NCBI RefSeq assembly: GCF_900094545.1
Contig: NZ_FMAH01000033.1
Span: 18,741-82,740, forward strand
DNA: 64,000 nt
Direction: 5' to 3'
DNA from: Martinezella miluonensis
GTDB taxonomy: Bacteria; Pseudomonadota; Alphaproteobacteria; Rhizobiales; Rhizobiaceae
Below are positions 43,088 through 52,620 of this stretch, piece after piece. Below the pieces are notes generated by a model. The model searched no databases. It saw only the letters and a program-made list of their open reading frames with translations, and was not told where the DNA came from. The translations under genes and the position numbers were made by a program. How positions within the stretch are numbered: position 1 is the stretch's first letter; every line of letters begins with the position of its first letter.

Positions 43088-44125
43088 TTATGCCGCTAGT
43101 GCAGCGCGCACCGCCGGGATCACCTTCTGGCCATAGAGTTCGATACAGCGCAACATCTTGTCATGGCCGAGCGCACCGGCGCTGTACTTCAGCTGGAAGC
43201 GATCGATGCCGAGCGTCTTGATGACCGGGGCGAGCTTGGCGGCGACCGTTTCAGGGGAGCCGACATAGAGTGAACCCTTTTCGATCTCGTTGTCGAATTC
43301 CGCGCGCGTCATGGGCGGCCAGCCACGCTCGCGGCCGATGCGGTCGCGCATTGCCTTGAAGCAGGGCCACAGCTCCTCGCGCGCCTGTTCGTCCGTTTCG
43401 GCGATGTAGCCGGGCGAGTGGATGCCGATCGGCCGTACGGGCTTGCCGAGCTGCTCGAAGGCGCGGTGATAGAGGTCGACATAAGGCTGGAAGCGGTAGG
43501 GGCTGCCGCCGATGATCGCCAGCATCAGCGGGAGATCGTAATGAGCGGCGCGCACGACCGATTCCGGGCTGCCGCCGACGCCAATCCAGGTCTTCAGCTG
43601 GCCGCTCTCGATGGTCGGGAAGACCTTCTGATTGCGCAGCGGGGGGCGGATGCTGCCCTGCCAGTTCACCGGCTCGTTCTTGAGCAGGGCTGCGAACAGA
43701 TCGAGCTTTTCCTCGAAGAGCTGCTCGTACTGCGACAGCTCGAAACCGAACAGCGGAAAGGACTCCGTAAACGAGCCGCGGCCGAGAATGACTTCGGCGC
43801 GGCCGTTCGAAACGGCGTTGAGGCTCGAGAAGCGCTGGAAGACGCGGATAGGGTCATCCGAGCTCAGCACTGTCACGGCCGATCCAAGATGGATTTTCGA
43901 TGTGCGGCTGGCGATTGCGGCGAGGATCGTCTCGGGGGAGGAGACCGCAAAGTCCTCGCGGTGGTGCTCGCCGATGCCGAAGAAGTCTATTCCTAGCTGA
44001 TCGGCAAGGACGCCTTCCTCGACGACATTGCGGAGGACCTGCGCATGCGGAAGCGGCGTGCCCGTGCCGTCAAAGGTGACGTCGCCGAACGTATCGAGTC
44101 CGAATTCGACATTGTTTGTCGTCAT
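43088..44125 (-). CDS. LLM class flavin-dependent oxidoreductase
   Basis: A 345-residue luciferase-like monooxygenase: ADQLGIDFFGIGEHHREDFAV, VLSSDDPIRVFQRFSSLNAV and AEVILGRGSFTESFPLFGF are family signatures of F420/FMN-dependent TIM barrels. ATG 44125 after AGGAAA is preferred over 44140. Its substrate is unknown. It ends at a strong terminator and has no operon partner. Confidence 0.9.
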   Translation of the reverse strand: MTTNNVEFGLDTFGDVTFDGTGTPLPHAQVLRNVVEEGVLADQLGIDFFGIGEHHREDFAVSSPETILAAIASRTSKIHLGSAVTVLSSDDPIRVFQRFSSLNAVSNGRAEVILGRGSFTESFPLFGFELSQYEQLFEEKLDLFAALLKNEPVNWQGSIRPPLRNQKVFPTIESGQLKTWIGVGGSPESVVRAAHYDLPLMLAIIGGSPYRFQPYVDLYHRAFEQLGKPVRPIGIHSPGYIAETDEQAREELWPCFKAMRDRIGRERGWPPMTRAEFDNEIEKGSLYVGSPETVAAKLAPVIKTLGIDRFQLKYSAGALGHDKMLRCIELYGQKVIPAVRAALAA

Positions 44126-44342
44126 GATTTTTCCTGTCATGTGTCGAAATGATGATGTTGAGACAGCATGTAGTGTCGCTCCCGGTCGCCAACTACCCGG
44201 AAAGTTTCGGCTGAAACCTTCGAAGAATTCGATATGCCGATGGCAACCGGCCGATATTCGGCGGCGCCGGCGTTGCGCTTGGCGACGCGCCCGCCAATAT
44301 TAGCTTCGACATCAGCCCAGTTGGATCAAAGCGAGGAAACAC

Positions 44343-44720
44343 ATGGTCGCACTGAAAAAAGTCAATCTTGCCAAAGCCTTTGCAGCCTTCGATGAGACTT
44401 GGAGTCCGCGCGTCGGTGGCGATATCAACGATTTTCAGATCAAGCTCGTCAAGCTGGATGGTGCCTTCCACTGGCACCATCATGAGGCAGAGGATGAGCT
44501 GTTCCTCGTCGTCAAGGGCACGCTGCGTATGAAGCTGCGCGAGGAAAACGGCGGCGATGTCGTCCTTGGTCCGGGCGAATACATCATCGTTCCGCATGGG
44601 GTGGAACATTGCCCGGTCGCCGAGCCGACGTGTGAAGTCGTGCTTTTCGAACGTAATACGACGCTGAATACCGGCAATGTCGAAAACGAGCGGACGATCC
44701 GCGAGCCCAAGCGGCTTTGA
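44343..44720 (+). CDS. Cupin domain protein
   Basis: A 125-residue single cupin. Motif 1 reads WHHHEAEDELFLVVKGTLRM and motif 2 GPGEYIIVPHGVEHCP, with the three His and Glu metal ligands intact. Small cupins of this form are often mannose isomerase-like or stress-related enzymes; no substrate can be given. It is convergent with the EptA-like gene. Confidence 0.88.
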   Translation: MVALKKVNLAKAFAAFDETWSPRVGGDINDFQIKLVKLDGAFHWHHHEAEDELFLVVKGTLRMKLREENGGDVVLGPGEYIIVPHGVEHCPVAEPTCEVVLFERNTTLNTGNVENERTIREPKRL

Positions 44721-44779
44721 ACAAACTTGTGAGACCGGCGGCTGCAGAGCGGCGGCCGCCGATTGTCACAGGTCTTTCC

Positions 44780-46513
44780 TCAGTTCAGCGCCAGCTTGTT
44801 AGATGGCGTGCGGCAGGCGGCGAACAGGTCCAGGGCCGGATCATAGACTTTCGTCGATATGTCCATCATTCCCAGGACGCTGTGGAAGATATTGTCGTGC
44901 GAATGTGTGCCTTGAGCGGCGCGCTTCGACATGCAGGCCATATCGTAGCCTGCGACCTTCGCCAGATCGTCGGCCATCCAGACCAGCATCGGCACCTGCG
45001 TCTGCTGTACCGGAGCGATGATATAGGGCGCGCCGTGCAGGTAGATGCCGTTTTCGCCAAGCGACTCACCGTGATCCGAGAAGTACAGCACTGCGCCGGA
45101 TACCGAGTTCGAGCGCTGCCTCAGCTTGTCGATGACCATAGAGACGATGTGATCGGTGTAAAGGATTGTATTGTCATAGGCATTGGTGATTTCTTCCCGT
45201 GAGCAAGAGCTGAAATCATTGGAGCGGCAATCGGGGCGGAAGCGGCGGAACTCCTCCGGATAGCGCTGGTAGTAGGCAGGGCCGTGACTGCCCAGCTGAT
45301 GCAGCACCAGGACGCTGTCCCCCTTTACTTTGTCCAGCCAGCCGTCGACCTTGTCGACGAGGATTTCGTCCCTGCATTCGCCGTCTTTGCAGAAGCGCGG
45401 ATCATTCGAGGGCGGCAAATAAGCGTATGGAATGCGGTCCGCCACGTCGTAGCTGCCGGTGTCGTTGTCCAGCCAGGTCACGTCTACCTTCGCATGGGTC
45501 AGCACGTCGAGCAGGTTTTCGGTCTCCAGCCCCTTGCGATGGCTGTATTGCTCGCGCGTGTAGACGGAGAACAGGCAGGGGATCGACGTTGCCGTTGCCG
45601 TCCCACAGCTGCTGGTGTTCGGGAAGTAGACGACATTGCGCTTTGCCAGTTCCGGGTTCGTCGGCTTGTCGTAACCGCCGAGCGAAAAATTCTGGGCGCG
45701 CGCGGTCTCGCCCGCCACGATGATCGTGACGCGCGGCTTGCCGTTGTCGACAATGCCCACTCTGCGGGCGTCCGTGCCCAATGGGGTTGCAACAACATTG
45801 GCATCTCTGGCGGAGTCGATGACATAACGTACCGCATTGGCGACCGGCATTACGGGGTTAAGGGTGTCCATAAGGTCGCGATGAGCGCGCCCGATACCGG
45901 CATAGGTTTTGTAGAAACTAGTTCCGGCGGCGACGAAGACCGCGGAGCAGGCAAGGATGACGACGGTGTTGTGAGCGAGCTTCTTGAGGATGGGGCGATG
46001 GATGACACGCACCCAGATGATCAGTAGGGAGGGCAGAATGCCGGTCAGCACGACATATGTTGCAAAGCGTGCCGTGATCAGGTGCCCGGCTTCAGCCCCT
46101 GTCGAGACCGCGGCGTTGCGGATCATTTCCTTGTCGATGATGACGCCGAATTGATCGTTGAACCAGGACGATACCGATGCCACCAGGACGAAGAAGATCA
46201 GGACGGGTTTCGTGACGTATTTGGCGGAAAAGAAGGTGAAGAGCGCCATGATGCCGACGGAGATGCCGGCTGCAAAGGCGAAATAGGCGGCGGGCTCGGC
46301 AGTGAAATAGCCATAGGACTTGGTCCAGAACATCCGGTTTGTCACAAGAAGCACATAAAACGTGGCTAGGAGGCATAGCGTGACACTGCCGATGGCTGGC
46401 TTGACGAGGCGCCAGCCAGGTGAGGTATTGTCGTCGTTCAAACGTTTTCTCCGATGCAGTGCTATCGGCGGAGCCGGAAGACCCTTATCGCAGGGCGTGG
46501 CTTTGAGCGCCAA
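44780..46513 (-). CDS. Phosphoethanolamine transferase, EptA/sulfatase family
   Basis: A 577-residue protein: five N-terminal membrane helices (about 35-225) and a periplasmic alkaline phosphatase-like domain. The catalytic Thr lies in IIVAGETARAQNFSLGGYDK near residue 275, with SSCGTATATSIPCLFS, LHQLGSHGPAYYQRYP and the metal-binding YFSDHGESLGENG. It transfers phosphoethanolamine to lipid A or another envelope glycan. It stands alone. The first 25 residues are poorly conserved, so a later start is possible. Confidence 0.9.
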   Translation of the reverse strand: MALKATPCDKGLPAPPIALHRRKRLNDDNTSPGWRLVKPAIGSVTLCLLATFYVLLVTNRMFWTKSYGYFTAEPAAYFAFAAGISVGIMALFTFFSAKYVTKPVLIFFVLVASVSSWFNDQFGVIIDKEMIRNAAVSTGAEAGHLITARFATYVVLTGILPSLLIIWVRVIHRPILKKLAHNTVVILACSAVFVAAGTSFYKTYAGIGRAHRDLMDTLNPVMPVANAVRYVIDSARDANVVATPLGTDARRVGIVDNGKPRVTIIVAGETARAQNFSLGGYDKPTNPELAKRNVVYFPNTSSCGTATATSIPCLFSVYTREQYSHRKGLETENLLDVLTHAKVDVTWLDNDTGSYDVADRIPYAYLPPSNDPRFCKDGECRDEILVDKVDGWLDKVKGDSVLVLHQLGSHGPAYYQRYPEEFRRFRPDCRSNDFSSCSREEITNAYDNTILYTDHIVSMVIDKLRQRSNSVSGAVLYFSDHGESLGENGIYLHGAPYIIAPVQQTQVPMLVWMADDLAKVAGYDMACMSKRAAQGTHSHDNIFHSVLGMMDISTKVYDPALDLFAACRTPSNKLALN

Positions 46514-46842
46514 AGCTGGTGACCTTGGCTGTCATTCCTGACATTTACCTGAATGATTGATGATCGAACGTGGGCTTCGGCTGCGAAACCGCTAGCGATA
46601 AATGCCAGACCAGAGCTGCATCCGAGAGATAGGCGGCGCCGGCCATTCTTCGAAGAAATCCAAAAACAGGTGGCAGCCGATATCCTGCACAAACATCAGA
46701 TTGGCACGATCCGACTGCGTCCACGGCGAAAGTCGGACAGGCGCCTGAAAGATCAACTATCCAAGGAAACTAACGGGTTAATCTCGGGCCTTCGAGCGTT
46801 GACCGACGATTTGGCTACGGGTCGATAGCGCCGGACTTGCGC
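46514..46842. other. Intergenic stretch without recognised gene
   Basis: It lies between the EptA-like gene start and the end of the VOC gene. Short open frames (for example 46553-46828) show no family motif and lack a ribosome site. It presumably carries the eptA-like promoter, but no clear elements were identified. Confidence 0.5.
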
Positions 46843-47220
46843 CTATTCGCCGGTTTTGAAATAGGCTTCCAGTCGGTAGCCATCGGGATCGATGACGAAT
46901 GCCGCGTAATAGAACTGGCTGTAGTCCGGCCTGATGCCCGGCTTGCCGTTGTCCTCGCCGCCATTGGCAATGCCGGCGGCGTAGAATGCGTCGACGGCTT
47001 CCTGGCTGGGGGCGACGAAGCAGAAGTGCAGGCCGGAGCTACGATCGGCGGGCACGGGGTGTTCCACTTCGCTGACCCAGAATTGAGGGCGCTCCGCGCC
47101 ATATCCGATCGTGCCATCGAAGTTGCTCAGGCGTTCATAACCGAGCGGCAAAAGTGCTGCGTCGTAAAACGTCTGCGCCCGCGCCAGATCTTTGACGCCG
47201 ATCGAGATGTGGTCGAACAT
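46843..47220 (-). CDS. VOC family (glyoxalase-like) protein
   Basis: A 125-residue protein with a single vicinal oxygen chelate module: MFDHISIGVKDLARAQTFYD at the start, a metal-ligand His in SSGLHFCFVA, and a Glu near the end in GYRLEAYFKTGE. It is typical of glyoxalase/bleomycin-resistance-like proteins of unknown substrate. ATG 47220 is chosen since upstream codons show no homology. Confidence 0.88.
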   Translation of the reverse strand: MFDHISIGVKDLARAQTFYDAALLPLGYERLSNFDGTIGYGAERPQFWVSEVEHPVPADRSSGLHFCFVAPSQEAVDAFYAAGIANGGEDNGKPGIRPDYSQFYYAAFVIDPDGYRLEAYFKTGE

Positions 47221-47592
47221 GAAAACAAGCTCCCGCCGAGTTGTCTGCAGAGCTTTGCTGGAGGCTGCGCCATTGAGGGGACGCCGGCTTTTGAAAGTCC
47301 GCAGGTGCAATTTCGCCTCACCATCTTGCAATGATTATGCGAAGTCAACAAAGCGATGCGGCGAGTTGCAGGATCATCCAAACCCAAGCTTTTCGGCTGC
47401 ATCCTAGGTCGTTTTGAGCGTTGCCGATCTTGATGACTTGTGTGGGCCGGAAGTACGATTTGCCGGCGTTTCGGTCGTCATGCAGATTTTTCGAAACGAC
47501 AGTCGATTTCCAGAGGGCTGCTTCGTTGTCAATATGAGCGGGCTTGTTGAGCGGCAATGGTGCCGGCGTCTCGCTTCCGGAGGAATTTTCCC

Positions 47593-47985
47593 ATGCGTTT
47601 CATGTCTATTGTCACTGCCAAGGATTTCATGCATCCGACGCCGGAGCTTGCCGAAGCCATCCACAAGATCGCCGATCGGGAGATCAAGGCCGGCCGTATG
47701 ATCGATACCGCGGGGCTGATGCCGCTTGCGACCGGCGCCCGGGTCACGATCAAGGATGGCAAGTTGAGTGTCGTCGACGGTCCCTTCGTCGAGGCCAAGG
47801 AAGTCGTCGGCGGTTATGCGATCTTCGAACTGCAGAGTAAGGAGGAGGCCGTGGCGCTCGCGGTCGAGTTCATGCAATTGCACAAGGATTTCATGCCCGG
47901 TTGGGAGGGCACCTGTGAAGTCCGCCCCTATTTTGAACCGGGCGCGGAGGGAGTATGCGATCCACTCGCCGAAGCACGGGCATGA
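47593..47985 (+). CDS. YCII-related (DGPF) protein paired with the ECF sigma factor
   Basis: A 130-residue protein: MRFMSIVTAKDFMHPTPEL at the start, VVDGPFVEAKEVVGGYAIFE (DGPF motif) and EVRPYFEPG at the end. DGPF proteins are encoded beside ECF42 sigma factors and may signal to them. Here the sigma gene follows by about 30 bp. ATG 47593 lies after GGAGG. Confidence 0.88.
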   Translation: MRFMSIVTAKDFMHPTPELAEAIHKIADREIKAGRMIDTAGLMPLATGARVTIKDGKLSVVDGPFVEAKEVVGGYAIFELQSKEEAVALAVEFMQLHKDFMPGWEGTCEVRPYFEPGAEGVCDPLAEARA

Positions 47986-48016
47986 TGCTTCCTGCTCTAC
48001 ATCGGGGCGGGCGGTC

Positions 48017-49288
48017 TTGACGACCGCCGGCACCCATCGCGCGATCCTGGCCGCCTGGCGGATCGAGCAGCCGCGGCTGATCACCAGTCTGGCGCGATTG
48101 CTGCGCGATGTGCCGCTGGCCGAGGATCTCACGCAGGAAGCGCTGATTGTCGCATTGGAACGATGGCCGCAAACGGGCATCCCCGAGCGCCCCGGCGCGT
48201 GGCTTATGACCACCGCTAAACGCCGGGCGCTCGACCATTTGCGCCGTCGCCGGATGCTTGGCCAGAAGCACGAGTTGATCGTTCGGGAGATGGAGGAGGA
48301 GGAGCAGATCATGCCTGATCTAGACACCCCTCTCGATGACGATATCGGCGATGAAATGCTGCGCCTGATCTTCACGGCGTGCCATCCGCTGATTTCGCGC
48401 GAGGCGCGCGTGGCGCTGGCCTTACGGATGATCTGCGGTCTGACGACCGAGGAAATCGCCAGAGCATTTCTGGTGTCGGAAGCGACGATCGCCCAGCGCA
48501 TCGTCCGTGCCAAGAAGACACTGTCGGAATCGGGGCTCGCGTATGAAACACCGCACGGGGAGGAATTGTCGCAACGCCTGGCCTCGGTGCTGGAGGTCGT
48601 TTATCTGATCTTCAACGAGGGCTACACGGCAGCGCGCGGCGAAAACTGGCTTCGGTTGCAATTGTGCAATGAGGCGCTGCGGCTGGGCCGAGTGTTGACC
48701 TCCGTGGCTCCGCTGGAGCCCGAAGCGCATGCGCTGCTGGCCTTGATGGAACTGAACGCTTCCCGTGCTGCGGCGAGGACGGATGCCGACGGCAACCCGA
48801 TCCTTCTGCTCGAACAAAATCGCGCCCGTTGGGACCGGCTGCAGATCCAGCGCGGCTTGCAGGCCCTGAAGCGGGTACAGCAAATTGGCGGTGCCGGCGG
48901 GGTCTATGCCTTGCAGGCCGCGATCGTTGCATGTCATGCGAGGGCGGGGACCGCCGAGGAAACCGACTGGAGGCGGATCGCCACACTCTATGCGGAGCTT
49001 GCGAAGCTCATTCCTTCTCCGATCGTCGAACTCAATCGCGCCGTCGCCGTCGGCATGGTCGATGGCCCCGAGGCGGCATTGGAAATCATCGAGCGTCTGC
49101 GCGATGAGCCTGCGCTGAAGGACTATCATCTCCTACCGAGTGTTCGTGGCGATCTTCTTTACAAGCTCGGTCGCTACGACGAAGCGCAGCGAGCTTTCGA
49201 AACGGCTGCCGCGCTTGCTGAAAATCAGAGGGAGCGTGATTTCCTGATGCGCCGTGCTGACGAAGCTGCCGGCGCAGAGAAGGATTGA
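48017..49288 (+). CDS. ECF42-type RNA polymerase sigma factor with C-terminal TPR-like extension
   Basis: A 423-residue protein. Sigma region 2 (PLAEDLTQEALIVALERWP) and region 4 (GLTTEEIARAFLVSEATIAQRIVRAKKTL) are followed by a long helical extension (DUF6596/TPR-like, about 190-415, with VVYLIFNEGYTAARGENWLR). This architecture and the adjacent DGPF gene define ECF42. No anti-sigma factor is present, as expected. No ATG exists at the conserved start; the TTG at 48017 fits the family N-terminus (TTAGTHRAILAAWRIE). Confidence 0.88.
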   Translation: MTTAGTHRAILAAWRIEQPRLITSLARLLRDVPLAEDLTQEALIVALERWPQTGIPERPGAWLMTTAKRRALDHLRRRRMLGQKHELIVREMEEEEQIMPDLDTPLDDDIGDEMLRLIFTACHPLISREARVALALRMICGLTTEEIARAFLVSEATIAQRIVRAKKTLSESGLAYETPHGEELSQRLASVLEVVYLIFNEGYTAARGENWLRLQLCNEALRLGRVLTSVAPLEPEAHALLALMELNASRAAARTDADGNPILLLEQNRARWDRLQIQRGLQALKRVQQIGGAGGVYALQAAIVACHARAGTAEETDWRRIATLYAELAKLIPSPIVELNRAVAVGMVDGPEAALEIIERLRDEPALKDYHLLPSVRGDLLYKLGRYDEAQRAFETAAALAENQRERDFLMRRADEAAGAEKD

Positions 49289-49320
49289 CCCGCCCGTCGA
49301 GCGGGTTATCTTGCTTTGAG

Positions 49321-50721
49321 TTATTCCGCAGCCTGATAATTTGCCGTTCTCGCAGCGGAAGACCGCGGACCGACGGCTGCGAGCAGCGTGATGGCAGCAG
49401 CCAGGATCGTTACGAAACCGATGCCGGCCATATAGGGATTCCAGCCGAAGCTCGGTGCGGCGCTGAAGACCGCCGATGCTGCCGCCAGGACGATGCCGCC
49501 GCCGATCTGGAACGACGCAAAGAGCATGCCGGAAGCAAGGCCCGATTCATCGTCGCTGACATCAGACAGGGCAGCGACCTGGATCGACGGATAGGTCATG
49601 GCATAGCCGACGCCAAGCAGCAGCTGGGAGATGATGACGAGAACGATGGTATCGATCTGGCCGGCCGACAGCACCCAGAAGAGATAGCTGATAGCCTGCA
49701 ATCCCACGCCGAACGTCATCAGTGTCGTCGTCCCGCGATTCTGTCCGATCGTCGCAAAGCGTGGTGCGAGGAACATCACGCAGGTGCCGCCGACGGCGAA
49801 GGCAAAGCCAGTGGCAAAGGCCGACCAGCCGACGACGGTCTGGTAATAGAGTGTCGCGATGAACTGGAAGCCGACATAGGCACCCTGGAACAGTGCGGCG
49901 ATGGCATTGGCATGGCTGAGCTTGGCGCGGCGGAACATGGCGAGCGGCACCATCGGATCGCGATGGCGCGATTCCACGACCAGGAACAGCACGATCAGGA
50001 TCAGGGCGGCAAGGAGCGAGCCCCAGGTTGCGAAGGCCTGCCAGCCATCGGCGGCTGCATTGGTGACACCGAAGACGAAGAGCAGCAGGCCAGGGGTGAT
50101 CGTCAAGGCGCCGGCCCAGTCGAAACGGGCGCTTGGGCCGCTTCGCTTATGATCGGCGGGCAGGACCAGAGGTGCTACGATCAGGGCGAGAATGGCGACG
50201 GGTGCGCCCATGACCAGGGTCGCCCGCCAGCTGATGATGGTTGCTGCGCCACCGAGCACCATGCCGAGCACGAAGCCCGCGGCACCGGTGGAGGAGAATA
50301 CGCCGAGCGCCTTGGCGCGCGCCGGGCCTTCTCCGAAAACGGAGAGCAGCAGTGCAAGGGCTGCCGGCGCCGTGAAGGCGGCCGCAATGCCCTTGATCAG
50401 GCGTGCGGCGATCAGGGTCGGGGCGCTATCGACGAAGCCGCCGGCAATGCTGGCGGCGGCAAAGACCGCGAGCGACCAGAGAAAGACGCGGCGGTGGCCG
50501 AAGAGATCGGCGACGCGGCCGCCGAGCAGCAGGAAGCCGCCATAGCCGAGCACATAGGCGCTGACGGCCCATTGCAGCGAAGTGGCCTGCATGCCGAGCT
50601 CTTTCTGGATCGCGGGTAGGGCCACACCAATGGTGGAGACGTCCATGGCGTCGAGGAAATTGGCGGCGCATAGCAGCAGCAACGCCAATCCCGCCCCGCT
50701 TCGGGTTTGGGAAGAAGTCAT
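49321..50721 (-). CDS. MFS transporter, DHA2-like drug exporter
   Basis: A 466-residue protein with 12-14 membrane helices: NFLDAMDVSTIGVALPAIQKELG at helix 1, LLGGRVADLFGHRRVFLW (motif A) and SSTGAAGFVLGMVLGGAAT (motif C of antiporters). It is divergent from a LysR regulator gene (221-bp gap), which probably controls it. The exported compound is unknown. Confidence 0.9.
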   Translation of the reverse strand: MTSSQTRSGAGLALLLLCAANFLDAMDVSTIGVALPAIQKELGMQATSLQWAVSAYVLGYGGFLLLGGRVADLFGHRRVFLWSLAVFAAASIAGGFVDSAPTLIAARLIKGIAAAFTAPAALALLLSVFGEGPARAKALGVFSSTGAAGFVLGMVLGGAATIISWRATLVMGAPVAILALIVAPLVLPADHKRSGPSARFDWAGALTITPGLLLFVFGVTNAAADGWQAFATWGSLLAALILIVLFLVVESRHRDPMVPLAMFRRAKLSHANAIAALFQGAYVGFQFIATLYYQTVVGWSAFATGFAFAVGGTCVMFLAPRFATIGQNRGTTTLMTFGVGLQAISYLFWVLSAGQIDTIVLVIISQLLLGVGYAMTYPSIQVAALSDVSDDESGLASGMLFASFQIGGGIVLAAASAVFSAAPSFGWNPYMAGIGFVTILAAAITLLAAVGPRSSAARTANYQAAE

Positions 50722-50942
50722 CGGGATCGTTCCTTTCTAGAGCCGTCAGGTGCTTCTCGGAGCGCAGGAAGGCCCTATGCCGTTGTTCACTCGCAATTCC
50801 GGACGGAAAACCGCTACGCACTTTTCCTGGAATTGCTCCGGGCTGCCGTCTCTCGGGAGGTTGAAAGCGGCAGGGAACGAGAAAATGTACATCTTCAAAC
50901 CCTATTGCAAATTGATAGTAACCATGTCAGGTATTACTGGTG

Positions 50943-51938
50943 ATGATGAATGATGCAACGCTTCGAAAAATCGATCTCAACTTGCTGCTCGCCTTTTCCG
51001 TGCTGATGCAGGAGCGGAATGTCAGCCGTGCTGCCGAGCGTCTGCTGCTCGGCCAGCCGGGCCTTTCCGCGGCGCTACGCCGGTTGCGCGAGACGCTGGA
51101 TGATGAGTTGTTCGTGCGTGTCGGCCGCGGTTTGCAACCGACACCGCGGGCGCTTTCCATTGCGCCGGCGATCGAGGATGCGCTGTCCGGCATCGAGCGT
51201 GCCATTCGTCCGCCGGCAGCCTTCGATCCCGCGGACTGGCATGGTGAGTTCCGTATCGGCCTCTGCGACAATCTCGAATCGTCCTTCTTCGGGCCGCTGG
51301 TGGCGCGGCTGCGTCAACTCGCGCCGAATGCCCGGTTGATCAGCGTGGCGTTCGACCGGCGCGACGCCGTGCGCCTGCTGGACGAGGGCGCCTTTGACTT
51401 CAGTATCTCCGTGCATGACGAACCTGCCTCCTGGCATGTTCGCGCGCCGCTGTTCGAGCAAGCGTCGTTGTGCATCTACGATGCCCGGCATCTGAAATGC
51501 GCAACGCCGCTGAGCCTGAAGCATTTCGCGACCGCGCCGCATGTGACCGTTTCGCTTGAAGGCGCCATATCCAGCGGTGTCGACGTTGCTCTCGCGCGCC
51601 TCGGCCATCGCCGCCAGGTCGTAGCGACGGTTCCCCGCTTTTCCGCACTGCCGACGACGCTACGGGCCATTCCGGCCATCGCGACGGTTCCTGAAGCCAT
51701 TGCCCGCTGCATGGCGCAACTGCACGATCTGACGATTTCCGAGCCGCCGTTCGAACTGCCGGCTGATCCGGTGACGATGCTCTATCGGCGTGTCGATCAG
51801 GCCGACAGCCGCTCGGTGTGGTTCCGCCGCCTGTTCGTGGAAGTGGTTGCGGAAGCGCTCGAGGCGAGTGGATGCCGCATGGGCGTTTCCAAGGATGCGT
51901 GCTGCTACGATCCGCCAGTCTTGGCGGAAGCGGTGTAA
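50943..51938 (+). CDS. LysR family transcriptional regulator
   Basis: A 331-residue protein: N-terminal winged helix (LRKIDLNLLLAFSVLMQERN; AAERLLLGQPGLSAALRRLR, about residues 6-55) and an effector-binding domain to the end. It is divergent from the MFS gene, the usual place for a LysR regulator of an exporter. It starts at tandem ATGs at 50943/50946. Confidence 0.92.
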   Translation: MMNDATLRKIDLNLLLAFSVLMQERNVSRAAERLLLGQPGLSAALRRLRETLDDELFVRVGRGLQPTPRALSIAPAIEDALSGIERAIRPPAAFDPADWHGEFRIGLCDNLESSFFGPLVARLRQLAPNARLISVAFDRRDAVRLLDEGAFDFSISVHDEPASWHVRAPLFEQASLCIYDARHLKCATPLSLKHFATAPHVTVSLEGAISSGVDVALARLGHRRQVVATVPRFSALPTTLRAIPAIATVPEAIARCMAQLHDLTISEPPFELPADPVTMLYRRVDQADSRSVWFRRLFVEVVAEALEASGCRMGVSKDACCYDPPVLAEAV

Positions 51939-52014
51939 TCCTCCAGCTGAGCGATCGGCCGCTTTCGCCCATGTCGCCTTCGCAAAGCTGCAGCGTATCA
52001 TTGCGCGACAAGTT

Positions 52015-52476
52015 CTAGCCGTCAGGATAAGGCATGCCGTCTTTGTGCACGAACCGTCCGTCGGTGCTCGAGCTCATCATGTCGACGTCGGAGCAGGTGA
52101 TGAGGTCGGTCGGTGAACGCGTTCCGGCTTCGAGGTAGACAGCCGTCGTGTCGGATCTGTTGATCAAGTGGTGGCCGTTGCCCGAATTCTTCGGGAAGGC
52201 TGCGCAATCGCCGGCGTGCAGCACTGTTTCGCCCTCATCCTCGACCAGCGTCAGCTCGCCTTCCAGTACATAGACGAACTCATCCTCCTCGGAATGCCAA
52301 TGCCGCTGGCTCGACCAATTGCCCGGCGCAAGCCGCATGAGATTGATCCCGAAATCGGTGAGGCCGCCGGCATCGCCCAGCCGCTGCCGTATGCGCTCGG
52401 CACAGGGATCGTTGAACGGAGCGGGATAGCGCGTACCCTTGAGTTTCGGCACGGCTGCAACATCGATCTTCGGCAT
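52015..52476 (-). CDS. Cupin domain protein
   Basis: A 153-residue cupin: motif 1 in WHSEEDEFVYVLEGELTLVE and motif 2 in GDCAAFPKNSGNGHHLINRS, with the metal-binding His and Glu present, and a conserved end KDGMPYPDG. This form is often found near transport or detoxification genes; no substrate is known. Confidence 0.88.
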   Translation of the reverse strand: MPKIDVAAVPKLKGTRYPAPFNDPCAERIRQRLGDAGGLTDFGINLMRLAPGNWSSQRHWHSEEDEFVYVLEGELTLVEDEGETVLHAGDCAAFPKNSGNGHHLINRSDTTAVYLEAGTRSPTDLITCSDVDMMSSSTDGRFVHKDGMPYPDG

Positions 52477-52620
52477 GAGAAACCTGCCTGCGATTTACCG
52501 GGGATGTGATGGGTTTTGAGCTTGTGGACAAGTCTAGCAAAAGTCGCCATGCATCGTCCAGCGACGAGCTTCACCTTGGCAGTCAGCACCGCGCATCGAT
52601 TTTGTCGGAAAAGTCCGGGC

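Noticed and set aside
46553..46828. 91-codon plus-strand frame in the gap before the VOC gene
   Set aside because: No family pattern, no ribosome site, no conserved neighbours.
49285..50619. 444-codon plus-strand frame opposite the MFS gene
   Set aside because: The MFS protein has clear family motifs on the minus strand. The plus frame is a repetitive charged shadow.
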